The position numbers and the translations under genes are program-made. A stretch of 64,000 bases of DNA from Prevotella sp. UBA2850 (GTDB lineage Bacteria; Bacteroidota; Bacteroidia; Bacteroidales; Bacteroidaceae): contig DEFO01000034.1 of assembly GCA_002350805.1 (NCBI GenBank), positions 75,495 through 139,494 on the forward strand, given 5' to 3'. This document shows positions 1-9,027 of the stretch, piece after piece (the stretch's first letter is position 1; the number at the start of each line of letters is the position of its first letter). The notes under the pieces are model-generated. The model saw nothing but the letters and a program-made list of their open reading frames with translations. It was not told the DNA's origin and did not search any database.

Positions 1-1
1 G

Positions 2-277
2 CAACGCTACGATGGCAGCAACCCCACCATCAAGCGTCTGCGCCGCATGATGATCATGGGCGATGTGCTTTTCATGCTGGCCGCCGTATTCATGGTCGAG
101 AACGCCTATCATTTTCTTTTGCCGACCTTCCTGAAGTTTGGCATGGGCGGTTATAATGCCTACCTCACCTACATTCACAACAACTGGGTGGTGTTGCTCC
201 TCGTGGCAGCCATGTTGGAGCTCTATTCTACCCACAGAATCAGCAATGAACTGGACAAAGAGGCAAAAAAACGCTAA
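2..277 (+). CDS. Membrane protein, 5'-truncated by window edge
   Basis: The open frame runs in from the left edge, so the N-terminus is missing; the first internal Met is at 47 but the frame is open from base 2. The visible 91 residues hold a short basic stretch (KRLRR) followed by two hydrophobic helices with aromatic residues between them, and a charged C-terminal tail (KEAKKR). The likely location is the inner membrane. I do not recognise the family. The next gene has its own promoter, so this gene probably ends a separate transcript. Confidence is good that it is coding (composition, and no overlap with a better frame) but function is unknown. Confidence 0.6.
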   Translation, partial: QRYDGSNPTIKRLRRMMIMGDVLFMLAAVFMVENAYHFLLPTFLKFGMGGYNAYLTYIHNNWVVLLLVAAMLELYSTHRISNELDKEAKKR

Positions 278-314
278 AAGTAGGTGTAAATGTTTTAAAT
301 AGCATAAAATTTTT

Positions 315-344
315 TTTGTGGTTGAATAATACATTGTACATTTG
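315..344 (+). promoter_or_regulatory. Bacteroidetes-type promoter of the DUF4369 lipoprotein gene
   Basis: TTTG at 315-318 is followed after 18 bases by TACATTTG at 337-344, matching the TTTG / TAnnTTTG pattern of Bacteroidetes primary-sigma promoters. The -7 box contains a TTG in frame with the downstream gene, which argues that translation starts at the ATG at 369 rather than at that TTG. Confidence 0.7.
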
Positions 345-368
345 CGAAAGAATTTGCAAAAACAGTAT

Positions 369-1175
369 ATGAATAAGACACTATATCTTTTGTTACTCGT
401 AGGAATATTGACGTCTTGTGGCAACTCTTATTCCGTGCAGGGCTCGTCGAATGTCTCAACCCTCGACGGCCGGATGCTTTATCTGAAGGTTTTAAAGGAC
501 AATGAGTTGAAGAACGTCGATTCTTGTGAGGTCGTTCATGGTAAGTTCCAGTTTGGCGGTAATATCGATTCCACCAAGATGGCCACTATCTTCATGGACG
601 ATGAGAGCATTATGCCTATCGTATTAGAGAATGGCGAGATTGTCATCAAGCTCGACAATACCCAGCAGTCGGTCAGCGGAACGCCCTTGAACGACAAGTT
701 GTTTGAGTTTATCGACAAGTATAACCAGCTGCAGAATATGGTGAACGAACTGGGACACAAGCAGAGCCAGGCCATTATGGACGGCGAGGACGAGCAGGTG
801 ACCAACGCACGCCTCACCCAGGAGGCCAATATCATCGCCATGCGCGAGGACAGTCTGGTGACCAATTTCATCACCGACAACTTCGACAACGTGCTGGGTC
901 CTGGTGTCTTTATGATGGTGACGGCCGGCTACCGCTATCCCGAGCTTACTCCTTGGATTGAGGATATCATGAGCAAGGCCACCGACTATTTCAAGAACGA
1001 TCCTTATGTGAAGGACTATTATCAGAAGGCTCAAGAGAACCAGGCCATCATGAACGGCATGGCCACGCCCGAGGTGGCACCGACTCAGCCCGCCCCAGCC
1101 ACGACTGTTCCCTCAGTCAGTCTGCCGGTTGATTCCACCCTGAACGCAGCGCCACTGACCAAATCACCCAAATAA
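369..1175 (+). CDS. DUF4369-type lipoprotein
   Basis: The 268-residue protein begins with a lipoprotein signal (MNKTLYLLLLVGILTSCG; lipobox LTSC), so it should be lipid-anchored in the envelope. Residues about 25-120 form a beta-rich module (V-D-S-C-E-V ... G-K-F-Q-F-G-G) typical of DUF4369, a domain often found in front of thioredoxin-like folds in Bacteroidetes. Here no thioredoxin CxxC follows; the rest is a charged helical region and a Pro/Thr-rich tail. The start at 369 was chosen because the upstream in-frame TTG lies in the -7 promoter box. It is followed directly, with no gap, by the dihydroorotase ATG, so the two are probably co-transcribed. The role is unknown. Confidence 0.8.
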   Translation: MNKTLYLLLLVGILTSCGNSYSVQGSSNVSTLDGRMLYLKVLKDNELKNVDSCEVVHGKFQFGGNIDSTKMATIFMDDESIMPIVLENGEIVIKLDNTQQSVSGTPLNDKLFEFIDKYNQLQNMVNELGHKQSQAIMDGEDEQVTNARLTQEANIIAMREDSLVTNFITDNFDNVLGPGVFMMVTAGYRYPELTPWIEDIMSKATDYFKNDPYVKDYYQKAQENQAIMNGMATPEVAPTQPAPATTVPSVSLPVDSTLNAAPLTKSPK

Positions 1176-2585
1176 ATGAGAACATTCATCAAGAATGCAA
1201 CCATAGTGAATGAGAGCCGGCAATTTGTCGGCTCTATTCTGATAGAGGAAGACCGTATAGCCGATATTTTCGAACACGGCATGGCGCCCCAAGGACCATT
1301 CGACGAACAGGTCGATGCCTCGGGGTGTTTCGTTTTCCCTGGCGTCATCGACGAACACGTGCACTTTCGTGAGCCGGGACTGACGGCAAAAGCCGACATC
1401 GAGAGCGAGAGTCGCGCTGCTGCCTACGGTGGTGTGACATCGTTTTTCGACATGCCCAACACCCTACCCCAGACCACTACGCTCGAGGCTCTCGATGAGA
1501 AATTCGCACTGGCAGCCGAGAAGAGCCACGTCAACTATAGTTTCTTCTATGGTGCCACCAACCAGAACACCGACACGTTCGACCAACTGGACGAGCACCG
1601 CATTCCGGGAATCAAACTCTTTATGGGGTCGTCAACAGGCAACATGCTGGTCGACCGCCGCGAGGCATTGGAGAAAATTTTCAGTTCCTCGCGCCTGCCC
1701 ATCATGGCTCATTGCGAGGATACAGGCATCATCAACCGCAACATGGCCCGCGTGAAGGCAGAGTTCGGCGACGACCCTGTCATCGGGTTCCATCCCGTCA
1801 TTCGCTCCGAGGAGGCTTGCTACGAGTCTACCCGACTGGCTGTCGAGCTTGCCAGCAAATACGGTACGCGCCTGCATGTGGCCCATCTGACCACCCAAAA
1901 GGAACTGAGTCTGTTTGAGACCTGTGAACAGCCGGCGAGAGGGAAATTGCGCGACAGTGAAACAGAATCTGAACAGTCTATCTGTTATATTCCGCCTCGG
2001 CCCGCTCCGCTCCCGAAGATTACTGCCGAGGCTGTTATCGCCCATCTTTTCTTCACTGACTGCGACTACTCACGGCTCGGAACGCGTATCAAGTGTAATC
2101 CCGCCATAAAGCGGCCTACCGACCGCGAGGCACTGCGCAAGGCATTGATGGACGGCCGCATTGCTACTGTCGGCACCGACCATGCTCCTCATCTGCTGAA
2201 AGACAAAGAAGGAGGCTGTGCGCGCGCCGCCTCGGGCATGCCCATGATACAGTTCTCTTTAGTGGCCATGCTCGAATTGGTCGACAAAGGTGTGCTCACC
2301 CTTGAGTGTCTGACTGATGTGATGTGCCACCGTCCGGCTCAGTTGTTCGAGGTGCGTGAACGTGGCTATCTGCGCCAAGGATATAAGGCCGACGTGGTGG
2401 TGGTACGCCCCAACAGTCCGTGGACCGTCACTCCCGACATCATCCAAAGTAAATGCCAGTGGTCGCCCATGGAGGGACATACCTTCAACTGGCGTGTAGA
2501 GCATACTTTCTGTAACGGCCAGCATATATATAATAAAGGTGTGTTCGATGAGAAGAGCCGCGGCGAAGCCATCACCTTCCGCTAA
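1176..2585 (+). CDS. pyrC: Dihydroorotase
   Basis: A 469-residue amidohydrolase that cyclises N-carbamoyl-aspartate to dihydroorotate in pyrimidine synthesis (cytosol). The metal site is visible: HVH at 61-63 inside DEHVHFREPG, the lysine in GIKLFMGSS (147, carboxylated in the family), H179 in MAHCED, H237 in HVAHLTT, and D335 in GTDHAPH. Sequence style is that of long bacterial (type I, AllB-like) dihydroorotases. Residues about 250-280 hold an insertion rich in charged residues and prolines where relatives I know have a short loop. The ATG directly follows the stop of the lipoprotein gene, so translation may be coupled. The frame is intact. Confidence 0.93.
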   Translation: MRTFIKNATIVNESRQFVGSILIEEDRIADIFEHGMAPQGPFDEQVDASGCFVFPGVIDEHVHFREPGLTAKADIESESRAAAYGGVTSFFDMPNTLPQTTTLEALDEKFALAAEKSHVNYSFFYGATNQNTDTFDQLDEHRIPGIKLFMGSSTGNMLVDRREALEKIFSSSRLPIMAHCEDTGIINRNMARVKAEFGDDPVIGFHPVIRSEEACYESTRLAVELASKYGTRLHVAHLTTQKELSLFETCEQPARGKLRDSETESEQSICYIPPRPAPLPKITAEAVIAHLFFTDCDYSRLGTRIKCNPAIKRPTDREALRKALMDGRIATVGTDHAPHLLKDKEGGCARAASGMPMIQFSLVAMLELVDKGVLTLECLTDVMCHRPAQLFEVRERGYLRQGYKADVVVVRPNSPWTVTPDIIQSKCQWSPMEGHTFNWRVEHTFCNGQHIYNKGVFDEKSRGEAITFR

Positions 2586-2672
2586 CGCCATCTGCCTCAT
2601 AGCGTCCTTCACGCCCCAAGGATAATACGCCTTAGCCCATAACATCACTCTTCAACCCACATTCAACGCCCC

Positions 2673-3869
2673 ATGATAGCGAGAATCATCATCCCCCTCA
2701 TCCTTATGATTGTCCTGTCTGATTTGTATCTCGACAGACACTATCTGCGCCGCCGTGTGAAGTACACATGGTGGAAACGCCTGCTCTGGTGGATTCCCGG
2801 AGCTGCTATGATGGTCTTCGCGATTGTCCTGTCCTGTTCGAAGGACTTTGCCCCCGACGACATTTCGGTGCTCTATTGGTTTTTGTTCCTGCTGGGCTTG
2901 GTGGTGGTTCCTAAGGCTGTCTATGCCCTCTGCTCGTTTTTGGGCTGGCGCTTCTGCCGCTGGCGCAAGAAACGCATCAATTGGGGAAACCTCATCGGAC
3001 TCGTTCTGGCTTTCTACACCATCTTTGTACTGATTTACGGCAGCACTATCGGGTTCAGCCGACTGGAGGTGAAGCATCTTGACTATACTTTTGATGATCT
3101 GCCAGCGGCTTTCGATGGCTATAAGATTGTGCATTTCTCCGACATCCATGTGGGTTCTTACACGGGTTCGCGCAAAGCCATTCTCGACCGCGCCCTCGAC
3201 AGTATTGATGCCCAGCAGGCCGATGCCATCGTTTTTACCGGCGACATTCAGAGCATCCGTCCGCACGAACTCTATCCGGTCATGGGCCGGCTGAGCCAGC
3301 TGAAAGCCAAAGACGGCGTTTTCTCTGTGTTGGGCAACCACGACTATTCGTATTATACGCGCCACGACGACCCCGCCATCCGGGCTGCCAGTGAGCGTGA
3401 AGTTATCAGCCGCCAGCGCCAGATGGGTTGGCAGTTGCTGCTGAACGAGCATCGGGTGATTCGCCGTGGCAACGACGAGTTGGTCATTGCCGGTATGGAA
3501 AACCTTGGAGAGGAGAAACCGGGCTTGCCACCGGGCGACTATCCCTTGAAAGGCGATGCGAAGAAAACCCTGAAGGGTGTTGATCCTGAAGCATTTGTTG
3601 TCATGCTGGAGCATGAGCCATGGGCATGGCGCCATCACATTCTTCCTGAGCGCAAGGTGCCCCTCACCTTGAGCGGCCATACGCACGGCGGACAGATTAC
3701 GTTCTTCGGATTGTCGCCCATGGGAGTGTTTCAGAAAGAGTGGTGCGGCGAATATCGCGAGGGAAACAGCATTCTCTATGTGACAAAAGGCTTGGGCGGC
3801 GTCATCCCTTTGCGTTTTGAGGCAACGGGCGAGATTGTCGTCATCACGCTCCACTCGAAAAAGAAGTGA
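2673..3869 (+). CDS. Membrane-anchored calcineurin-like metallophosphoesterase
   Basis: 398 residues. The first 125 residues contain about four hydrophobic segments, followed by a cytosol- or periplasm-facing phosphoesterase domain. Metal-binding motifs are in the family order: DIH (157-159), GD (190-191), GNHD (221-224), a later H in LEHEP, and SGHTHGGQ near 340. This layout matches the YkuE/YaeI-like subgroup, some of which act on lipid or UDP-lipid phosphoesters; the substrate here cannot be told. It follows pyrC by 87 bases on the same strand and converges on the MetH-domain gene with only about 20 bases between the stops. Confidence 0.85.
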   Translation: MIARIIIPLILMIVLSDLYLDRHYLRRRVKYTWWKRLLWWIPGAAMMVFAIVLSCSKDFAPDDISVLYWFLFLLGLVVVPKAVYALCSFLGWRFCRWRKKRINWGNLIGLVLAFYTIFVLIYGSTIGFSRLEVKHLDYTFDDLPAAFDGYKIVHFSDIHVGSYTGSRKAILDRALDSIDAQQADAIVFTGDIQSIRPHELYPVMGRLSQLKAKDGVFSVLGNHDYSYYTRHDDPAIRAASEREVISRQRQMGWQLLLNEHRVIRRGNDELVIAGMENLGEEKPGLPPGDYPLKGDAKKTLKGVDPEAFVVMLEHEPWAWRHHILPERKVPLTLSGHTHGGQITFFGLSPMGVFQKEWCGEYREGNSILYVTKGLGGVIPLRFEATGEIVVITLHSKKK

Positions 3870-3889
3870 CTACTGACTGTCGTTCCTTT

Positions 3890-4711
3890 TCATTCGTTTT
3901 TCAACAGACTTGATGCCAGGAAACGGCGCATCAAAACCACTGGTATGCCACGCCGACGTGCATAGTCAACCAACTGGTCCTCACCTATCTTGCCCACATC
4001 AAAATAACGGGCTTTCGGATGCGCCATCATCAATCCCGACACCGAAGCATGTGGAGTCATCATTCCGCTTTCAGTCAGCCGTATACCAATGTCTTTCATC
4101 CCCAGCAGGTCGTCCAGCACAAAATTGATGCTGGTATCTGGCAGCGAGGGATAGCCCACGGCCGGGCGTATGCCCTGAAACTTTTCCTGATGTAGTTCGT
4201 CGATAGTCAGGTGCTCGTCGGCTGCGTATCCCCAGTAATGTCGGCGCACCTGCTCATGCATGTGCTCAGCAGCCGCCTCGGCCAGTCGGTCGGCCAGCGT
4301 CTGAACAAGCATCCGCCGGAAAGGATCATCAGGATACATCTGCTCGGAGCGATGGTCGGTGCTAGTGGCAAAAAGTCCTATCCGGTCTTTCTGTCCTGAC
4401 GAAAGAGGTCTCAGAAAGTCAGCAAGACAGAGGTTCGGGGCGCCTGTCTGCGTGTGTTTTTGTTGGCGAAGCATGGGCAGCCGGTGGTTGTCTATCACGA
4501 TGTCATCGCCGTCGCTGTTGGCATCGTAGATGGCAAACAACGCATAAACGGGGCATTGGGCCTCCATCTCGCGAAGCATATCAACGGCTTCCTGCCGCAA
4601 CTGCTCCTGCTGGGCGACGGGTTTGCCGCTCAGTCCCCATGCATGAAAGAAATAGAGCCAGTTGATATATGGCTCTATCTCGCTGATTCGATATGTTAGG
4701 ATTTTTCTCAA
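3890..4711 (-). CDS. Stand-alone MetH reactivation (AdoMet-binding) domain protein
   Basis: 273 residues that correspond to the C-terminal activation domain of cobalamin-dependent methionine synthase, here encoded alone. The family signature RPAxGYPxxPD is present at 182-192 (RPAVGYPSLPD), with the long preceding helical region and HYWGYA at about 158-163. In full-length MetH this domain binds S-adenosylmethionine and re-methylates oxidised cob(II)alamin; a separate polypeptide would have to dock onto a shortened MetH encoded elsewhere. It is last in a minus-strand run after plsC (31-base gap) and the mannosyltransferase. The usual Cys and His of the RPAxGYPxCPDH form are Ser and Thr here. 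Confidence 0.85.
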   Translation of the reverse strand: MRKILTYRISEIEPYINWLYFFHAWGLSGKPVAQQEQLRQEAVDMLREMEAQCPVYALFAIYDANSDGDDIVIDNHRLPMLRQQKHTQTGAPNLCLADFLRPLSSGQKDRIGLFATSTDHRSEQMYPDDPFRRMLVQTLADRLAEAAAEHMHEQVRRHYWGYAADEHLTIDELHQEKFQGIRPAVGYPSLPDTSINFVLDDLLGMKDIGIRLTESGMMTPHASVSGLMMAHPKARYFDVGKIGEDQLVDYARRRGIPVVLMRRFLASSLLKNE

Positions 4712-4742
4712 CTTTCACTCTCACTTCCCGCCTCTTGTCGCC

Positions 4743-5501
4743 TTATTGGTCGGGATTCTCCACAAACCCCTGATATTCGGGCACGAGGTCGGCCATAATG
4801 ACCCTGTAGCTCTCGTCCATGCGCTCCTTGATGTCCTCAGCGCCCTGCTCCTTGGCATAGATGGGGGCATGGATGGTGAGCGTCATGGGATGCCAGCACA
4901 CCCACTTCCAGTCGCGCATGCGAGGCATGATATTGAACGAACCGTTGATGGTCAGCGGCACGATGGGCAGTTGCAGTTCGTCGGCTAGCATGAAAGCGCC
5001 GCGGCGGAACGTACCCATGTGGCCAGTAAACGACCGGGCTCCCTCTGGGAAGACCACGAGTGAGATACCGTCGCGCAAGATGGCCCGTGCTTTATCGTAG
5101 GTCTCTTTCACCTTGCGCGGTCCGCTCTTGTCGACAAAAATCTGATGACTCTTCTCGCAGGCATAGCCCACAAACGGAATCTTGCGCAGGCTGCGCTTCA
5201 TCATCCACTTGAAGTTGCGGCACAGATAACCATAGATGAGGAAGATATCGAAGGCACCCTGGTGGTTGCTCACGAAGACATACGACTCACCTTTCTTCAG
5301 GTTCTCGCGCCCGCTGACTTTCACCGGAATAAGGAACACCCACAGGATGAAACGGGCCCACCACTTGCCGGGCTCATAACCCCAGAAGTGACCGTTGCCC
5401 AACGAGCAGCCCACGACTACCGTGAGGCTGGTGATGATGGTGGCAATAATGGTCAGGGGCACTGCCACGCATAGCTGATAGATGCGATAGAGATATTTCA
5501 T
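4743..5501 (-). CDS. plsC: 1-acylglycerol-3-phosphate acyltransferase
   Basis: 252 residues. It adds the second acyl chain to lysophosphatidic acid to make phosphatidic acid at the inner membrane. An N-terminal hydrophobic helix (about 10-35) anchors it. The acyltransferase motifs are NHQGAFD (H80 to D85, the HX4D catalytic pair) and FPEGARS (151-157). It lies in the middle of a minus-strand operon, 40 bases after the mannosyltransferase and 31 before the MetH domain gene. Length is normal for the family. An alternative lyso-lipid acyltransferase role cannot be excluded from sequence alone. Confidence 0.9.
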   Translation of the reverse strand: MKYLYRIYQLCVAVPLTIIATIITSLTVVVGCSLGNGHFWGYEPGKWWARFILWVFLIPVKVSGRENLKKGESYVFVSNHQGAFDIFLIYGYLCRNFKWMMKRSLRKIPFVGYACEKSHQIFVDKSGPRKVKETYDKARAILRDGISLVVFPEGARSFTGHMGTFRRGAFMLADELQLPIVPLTINGSFNIMPRMRDWKWVCWHPMTLTIHAPIYAKEQGAEDIKERMDESYRVIMADLVPEYQGFVENPDQ

Positions 5502-5541
5502 CGGTTATTCTCTTTACCAATCATTCGTCTAATTCGCTTGC

Positions 5542-6300
5542 TCACTCATCTACAATCTTCGGATATTTGCGCGTCCAGCCGTCCCAGCGCAGTCGCATCA
5601 CGCCAAAGAAAGCCTCGCCGAAGATACCGCCGCTCATTTTGCTCACACCCTCGCGGCGGTTGATGAAGATGACAGGCACCTCCTTGATTTTGAAGCCAAT
5701 CTTATAGGCTGTGAACTTCATCTCTATCTGGAAGCCGTAGCCTTTGAAGCGTATCTTGTCCAGTTCGATGGTCTTCAGTACGCGACGCTTGTAGCATTTG
5801 AATCCAGCCGTGGTATCGTGCACCTTGAAACCAGTGACCAAGCGCACATATTTCGAGGCAAAATAGCTCATCAGCACGCGCCCGATGGGCCAGTTCACCA
5901 CGTTCACACCACTCACATAGCGCGAGCCGATGGCCAGGTCGTAGCCCTCATCGGCACAGGCACTATAGAGCCGTGGCAGGTCATTGGGGTCGTGGCTGAA
6001 GTCGGCATCCATCTCGAAGATGTAGCCGTAGTCGCGCTCCAAGGCCCACTTGAATCCGGCAATGTAGGCCGTTCCCAGTCCCAGTTTACCGCTGCGCTCG
6101 ACAATGAACAGACGGTCGGCAAACTCGGTGTCAATCAGCCGGTGCACAATCTGTGCAGTTCCGTCGGGCGAGCCGTCGTCGATGACGAGGATATGGAAGC
6201 ACTTCTGCAGCGCAAACACCGCACGGATAATCTTCTCGATGTTTTCCTTCTCGTTGTATGTGGGAATGATTACAATACTGTCGCTTGCATTCATAGTCAT
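5542..6300 (-). CDS. Polyprenol monophosphomannose synthase (GT2 family)
   Basis: 252 residues from the ATG at 6300. A GT2 glycosyltransferase of the DPM1 type, expected to move mannose from GDP-mannose to polyprenyl phosphate at the inner face of the membrane. Motifs: PTYNEKENI near the start, VIDDGSPDGT, and the metal-binding MDADFSHDP. No C-terminal membrane domain is present, as in the soluble DPM1 class. A longer frame opens at 6378, but a promoter at 6325-6355 lies inside that extension, so the ATG at 6300 is preferred. It is first gene of the operon with plsC and the MetH domain. Confidence 0.88.
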   Translation of the reverse strand: MTMNASDSIVIIPTYNEKENIEKIIRAVFALQKCFHILVIDDGSPDGTAQIVHRLIDTEFADRLFIVERSGKLGLGTAYIAGFKWALERDYGYIFEMDADFSHDPNDLPRLYSACADEGYDLAIGSRYVSGVNVVNWPIGRVLMSYFASKYVRLVTGFKVHDTTAGFKCYKRRVLKTIELDKIRFKGYGFQIEMKFTAYKIGFKIKEVPVIFINRREGVSKMSGGIFGEAFFGVMRLRWDGWTRKYPKIVDE

Positions 6301-6324
6301 GTGATGATTGTTGGAATAATGATG

Positions 6325-6355
6325 CAAAAATACAAAAAAATGGGGACACTGCAAA
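6325..6355 (-). promoter_or_regulatory. Promoter of the mannosyltransferase-plsC operon
   Basis: Read on the minus strand, TTTG (6352-6355) is followed after exactly 19 bases by TATTTTTG (6325-6332), a full match to the Bacteroidetes consensus. The predicted transcript start leaves a leader of about 15-20 bases before the ATG at 6300 and rules out the longer open frame. Confidence 0.75.
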
Positions 6356-6542
6356 TGTTTCGCCGTTTTTTGTGTCAAGTGCCGTTGTTTTTCGTGGATT
6401 GGGTTGGCGGCTAAATCAGCACCGGCAGATAAGCCTTATCAGCATCATAAAAGACTCATCGAGTCATAAAAACTTGATAAAGCAAAAAGAACGACTCATC
6501 ATTTCATGATAAAAAAAGAAAACTGGAGCACGCAGGAATAAC

Positions 6543-8945
6543 CTACATGCGTCCAGTTTGTTCTGTATCGACTCCCTTTCCACGGCTTACACGAGCTCTC
6601 ATACTGCCCCAACGGAAAGTATAACGAACGGTTAAGTTGACCCGATGGGGGCTGTAATTAGTGTGATGATGCTGAGTTACGCCATCAACATAAGTATGTC
6701 GGGAGGAGTACGACCAATACTTATAGGCAAGAGCCACCGACAACCGGTTCTTGAGGAACATTTTCCGAATGGTCTCCGTAAAGCGAATCTGACTCCCATT
6801 ACTGGTTTCCAAAGTCTTTGCAGGTGGTTCCCATTGGAAATCGGTGTTCAGGATAAAGCCGCCGGGAAGTGTGTTGTTCGACAAAAGTGCGACGAAACTT
6901 GAGAAATGGGTGGCCGACCTGCCGAGATACTTCTCATTCTTCAGCGCACCAAGCAGATTCATCGAAACCATCCACTTCTTGGTGATGGGCTTGCTCCAAC
7001 TGACATTTGCGCTCCACTTGTCAGTCTCTCCCACATCATCATACGAGGAGTACATCACATCGGCATCCTGCTCCTTATATACATGCGAGCCGAATAGCGG
7101 CTGCTGCTCCCAGCTTACGTCAAGCGATAGTCGCCCGAAAAGAGTGAGCGTGGCTCCTAATCTGTCGAAGACGACAGGCTTCAGATACGGATTTCCAACA
7201 CTATACGAGTACTCACTATCCCACAATACGGCAGGATTGAGCATGGACATCGACGGTGTTGTCAATCCACGCAGATAGGTAAACCGCAAGTTGTGATTCC
7301 GTTTTTGATGAATCACATAGTTCAATCTGACATTAGGAAAGAGATGATCGTAGTCACTGGCGTAATTTTTATCAGATTGCAGCTTTGAGCGCGGATTGAT
7401 ATGTTCGTGCTCATAACGCAGCCCAAGTGATGCGCTCCACTTTCCTAATGAAAAGTCGTAACTGCCATAGAGGGCGGCAACCTCTTCTTTGTAGAGAAAA
7501 AGGTCACTATATGTCATATACGGATTTACCACACCGTTTTCACTCTGTTTGTTATCAGTTTCGGTATCATTGTCCCAGCCCGTGAAAGCAGCGCCACCTC
7601 TAAGCTTGTTGTTTTTCCCCAACTTCTGGGTTACATCCACTTTCAGAGTATAGGTTTTCTTGTGCTGCTCGCTCTGGTTGTTGCTGTCCCACATATCGGT
7701 ATTTCCTTCACGCCACACATGCTTATTCTGTGTCGACTTGTCATGAGCATAACTGGCATAGGTACTTACCTCGCCCGTCTTCCACGCGTGGATGTAATCA
7801 GCAGCCAGCTGATACTGGTCCGATTTGTTTTTACCCCATGAGAGATCTGCAATCTCACCAAGCATGGTCGAACCGGAATAATTAGTAATGTCCGACCGTC
7901 CGTGTGAGTGATTGTTTTGCAAAAGTCCCCCCACCTCGAAAGTCACAATATCTTTCGGCGTAAAATCGTAGCCCAATCCCACGCTGAAGTTATACACCCT
8001 GCTATCATTGCCTGCTTTAGTGTTATCGAGCCGCCTGTTGCCTGACATCTCAAACAGGGTCTCGCCATAGCTTTTGCTGTCCACATCACTATAAGATAGC
8101 GACGCATTGCCATATGCCGACAACTTGCCTTGCCGCGACTGGAAGGTAACGGTTGGACGAATGGAACTATAATAGCCTGTTTCACCGGCTACGCCCACGG
8201 TAGCCATGCCGCCATCGGTGAGATTCACGGTATGAATCTTGACAACAACCGATCCTGCCATCGATGCACGCTCCTCTGCCCCTGACGACGCAATAACTTG
8301 TATATCCTTAATGCTGGCGCCCTTCATGGTATTCAGATAATCGAGCAGGTCTTTTCCTCGAAGTCTCACGATACGACGATTTACATAGACACGAGCCACT
8401 GGGCGGCCAAACAACAACAAACGGTCGGCTGTTACCACCATGCCTGGCAAATAAGCCATGATGACATCAACTGGTTGCTGGCGGAATTGGGGATTCTGCG
8501 TCAGATTCATGCGGTAGCCTTCCGCATCGTAACGAATACGGCGGCCCTTCACCAACACTTCGTTCAATTGCCGCACATCGTCAATCATACTCACATCCAC
8601 CTGAACTTTCTTTTTTGCATCCACCTCAGCAGTAAACGGCTTAAAGCCCACAGCTGTCACCACCATCGTGTACAGACCTGGTTGAACACGCAACGAATAA
8701 CCGCCTTCCTCGTTTGTTACCGTCTGATAAACCCGGGCTGTATCTAGAACTGCTGTCAACCTCAGGTTGGCACCTGCCACACCATGGTTGGCATCGTCAA
8801 CGACTATTCCGTTGACATCACTAACAGGAACAGAAGGATTTTGCGCCCACAAGATTGCGGGAACAAACAACAATAACATATCCAAAAGAACGAAAAACCT
8901 CTTTTTCGCCAGCGTATCACCAAATGTCAATAACATCTCCTTCAT
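6543..8945 (-). CDS. TonB-dependent-receptor-like outer membrane beta-barrel protein
   Basis: About 800 residues. The signal peptide ends with PAILWAQ, so the protein is exported. Residues about 45-125 form a carboxypeptidase-regulatory-like beta-sandwich (GIVVDDANHGVAGANLRL), followed by a plug-like region (VDVIMAYLPGMVV, YVNRRIVRLRG) and a long beta-barrel with alternating aromatic strands, matching the OMP_b-brl_3 class of Bacteroidetes receptors. No TonB-box or substrate-binding partner (SusD) is evident next to it. Start candidates are 8951, 8945 and 8936; a -7 box TATATTTG at 8958-8965 favours one of the inner ones. The ligand is unknown. A TPR gene lies upstream on the same strand with its own promoter. 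Confidence 0.85.
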   Translation of the reverse strand: MKEMLLTFGDTLAKKRFFVLLDMLLLFVPAILWAQNPSVPVSDVNGIVVDDANHGVAGANLRLTAVLDTARVYQTVTNEEGGYSLRVQPGLYTMVVTAVGFKPFTAEVDAKKKVQVDVSMIDDVRQLNEVLVKGRRIRYDAEGYRMNLTQNPQFRQQPVDVIMAYLPGMVVTADRLLLFGRPVARVYVNRRIVRLRGKDLLDYLNTMKGASIKDIQVIASSGAEERASMAGSVVVKIHTVNLTDGGMATVGVAGETGYYSSIRPTVTFQSRQGKLSAYGNASLSYSDVDSKSYGETLFEMSGNRRLDNTKAGNDSRVYNFSVGLGYDFTPKDIVTFEVGGLLQNNHSHGRSDITNYSGSTMLGEIADLSWGKNKSDQYQLAADYIHAWKTGEVSTYASYAHDKSTQNKHVWREGNTDMWDSNNQSEQHKKTYTLKVDVTQKLGKNNKLRGGAAFTGWDNDTETDNKQSENGVVNPYMTYSDLFLYKEEVAALYGSYDFSLGKWSASLGLRYEHEHINPRSKLQSDKNYASDYDHLFPNVRLNYVIHQKRNHNLRFTYLRGLTTPSMSMLNPAVLWDSEYSYSVGNPYLKPVVFDRLGATLTLFGRLSLDVSWEQQPLFGSHVYKEQDADVMYSSYDDVGETDKWSANVSWSKPITKKWMVSMNLLGALKNEKYLGRSATHFSSFVALLSNNTLPGGFILNTDFQWEPPAKTLETSNGSQIRFTETIRKMFLKNRLSVALAYKYWSYSSRHTYVDGVTQHHHTNYSPHRVNLTVRYTFRWGSMRARVSRGKGVDTEQTGRM

Positions 8946-9027
8946 TATCATACCTCACAAATATAGGATTTCCACAACCATCACAAGTATACTACTCTAA
9001 AACTGAAAGCAGTATAATCATGGAAGA

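Noticed and set aside
342..368. TTG start extending the DUF4369 lipoprotein by nine residues
   Set aside because: The TTG lies in the -7 promoter box; the ATG at 369 gives a clean lipoprotein signal.
2652..3854. 400-codon minus-strand frame
   Set aside because: Complete overlap with the metallophosphoesterase gene, which has all metal motifs.
6543..8945. Receptor gene as SusC of a polysaccharide utilisation locus
   Set aside because: No SusD-like gene or glycan enzyme is adjacent, and the barrel class is OMP_b-brl_3-like.
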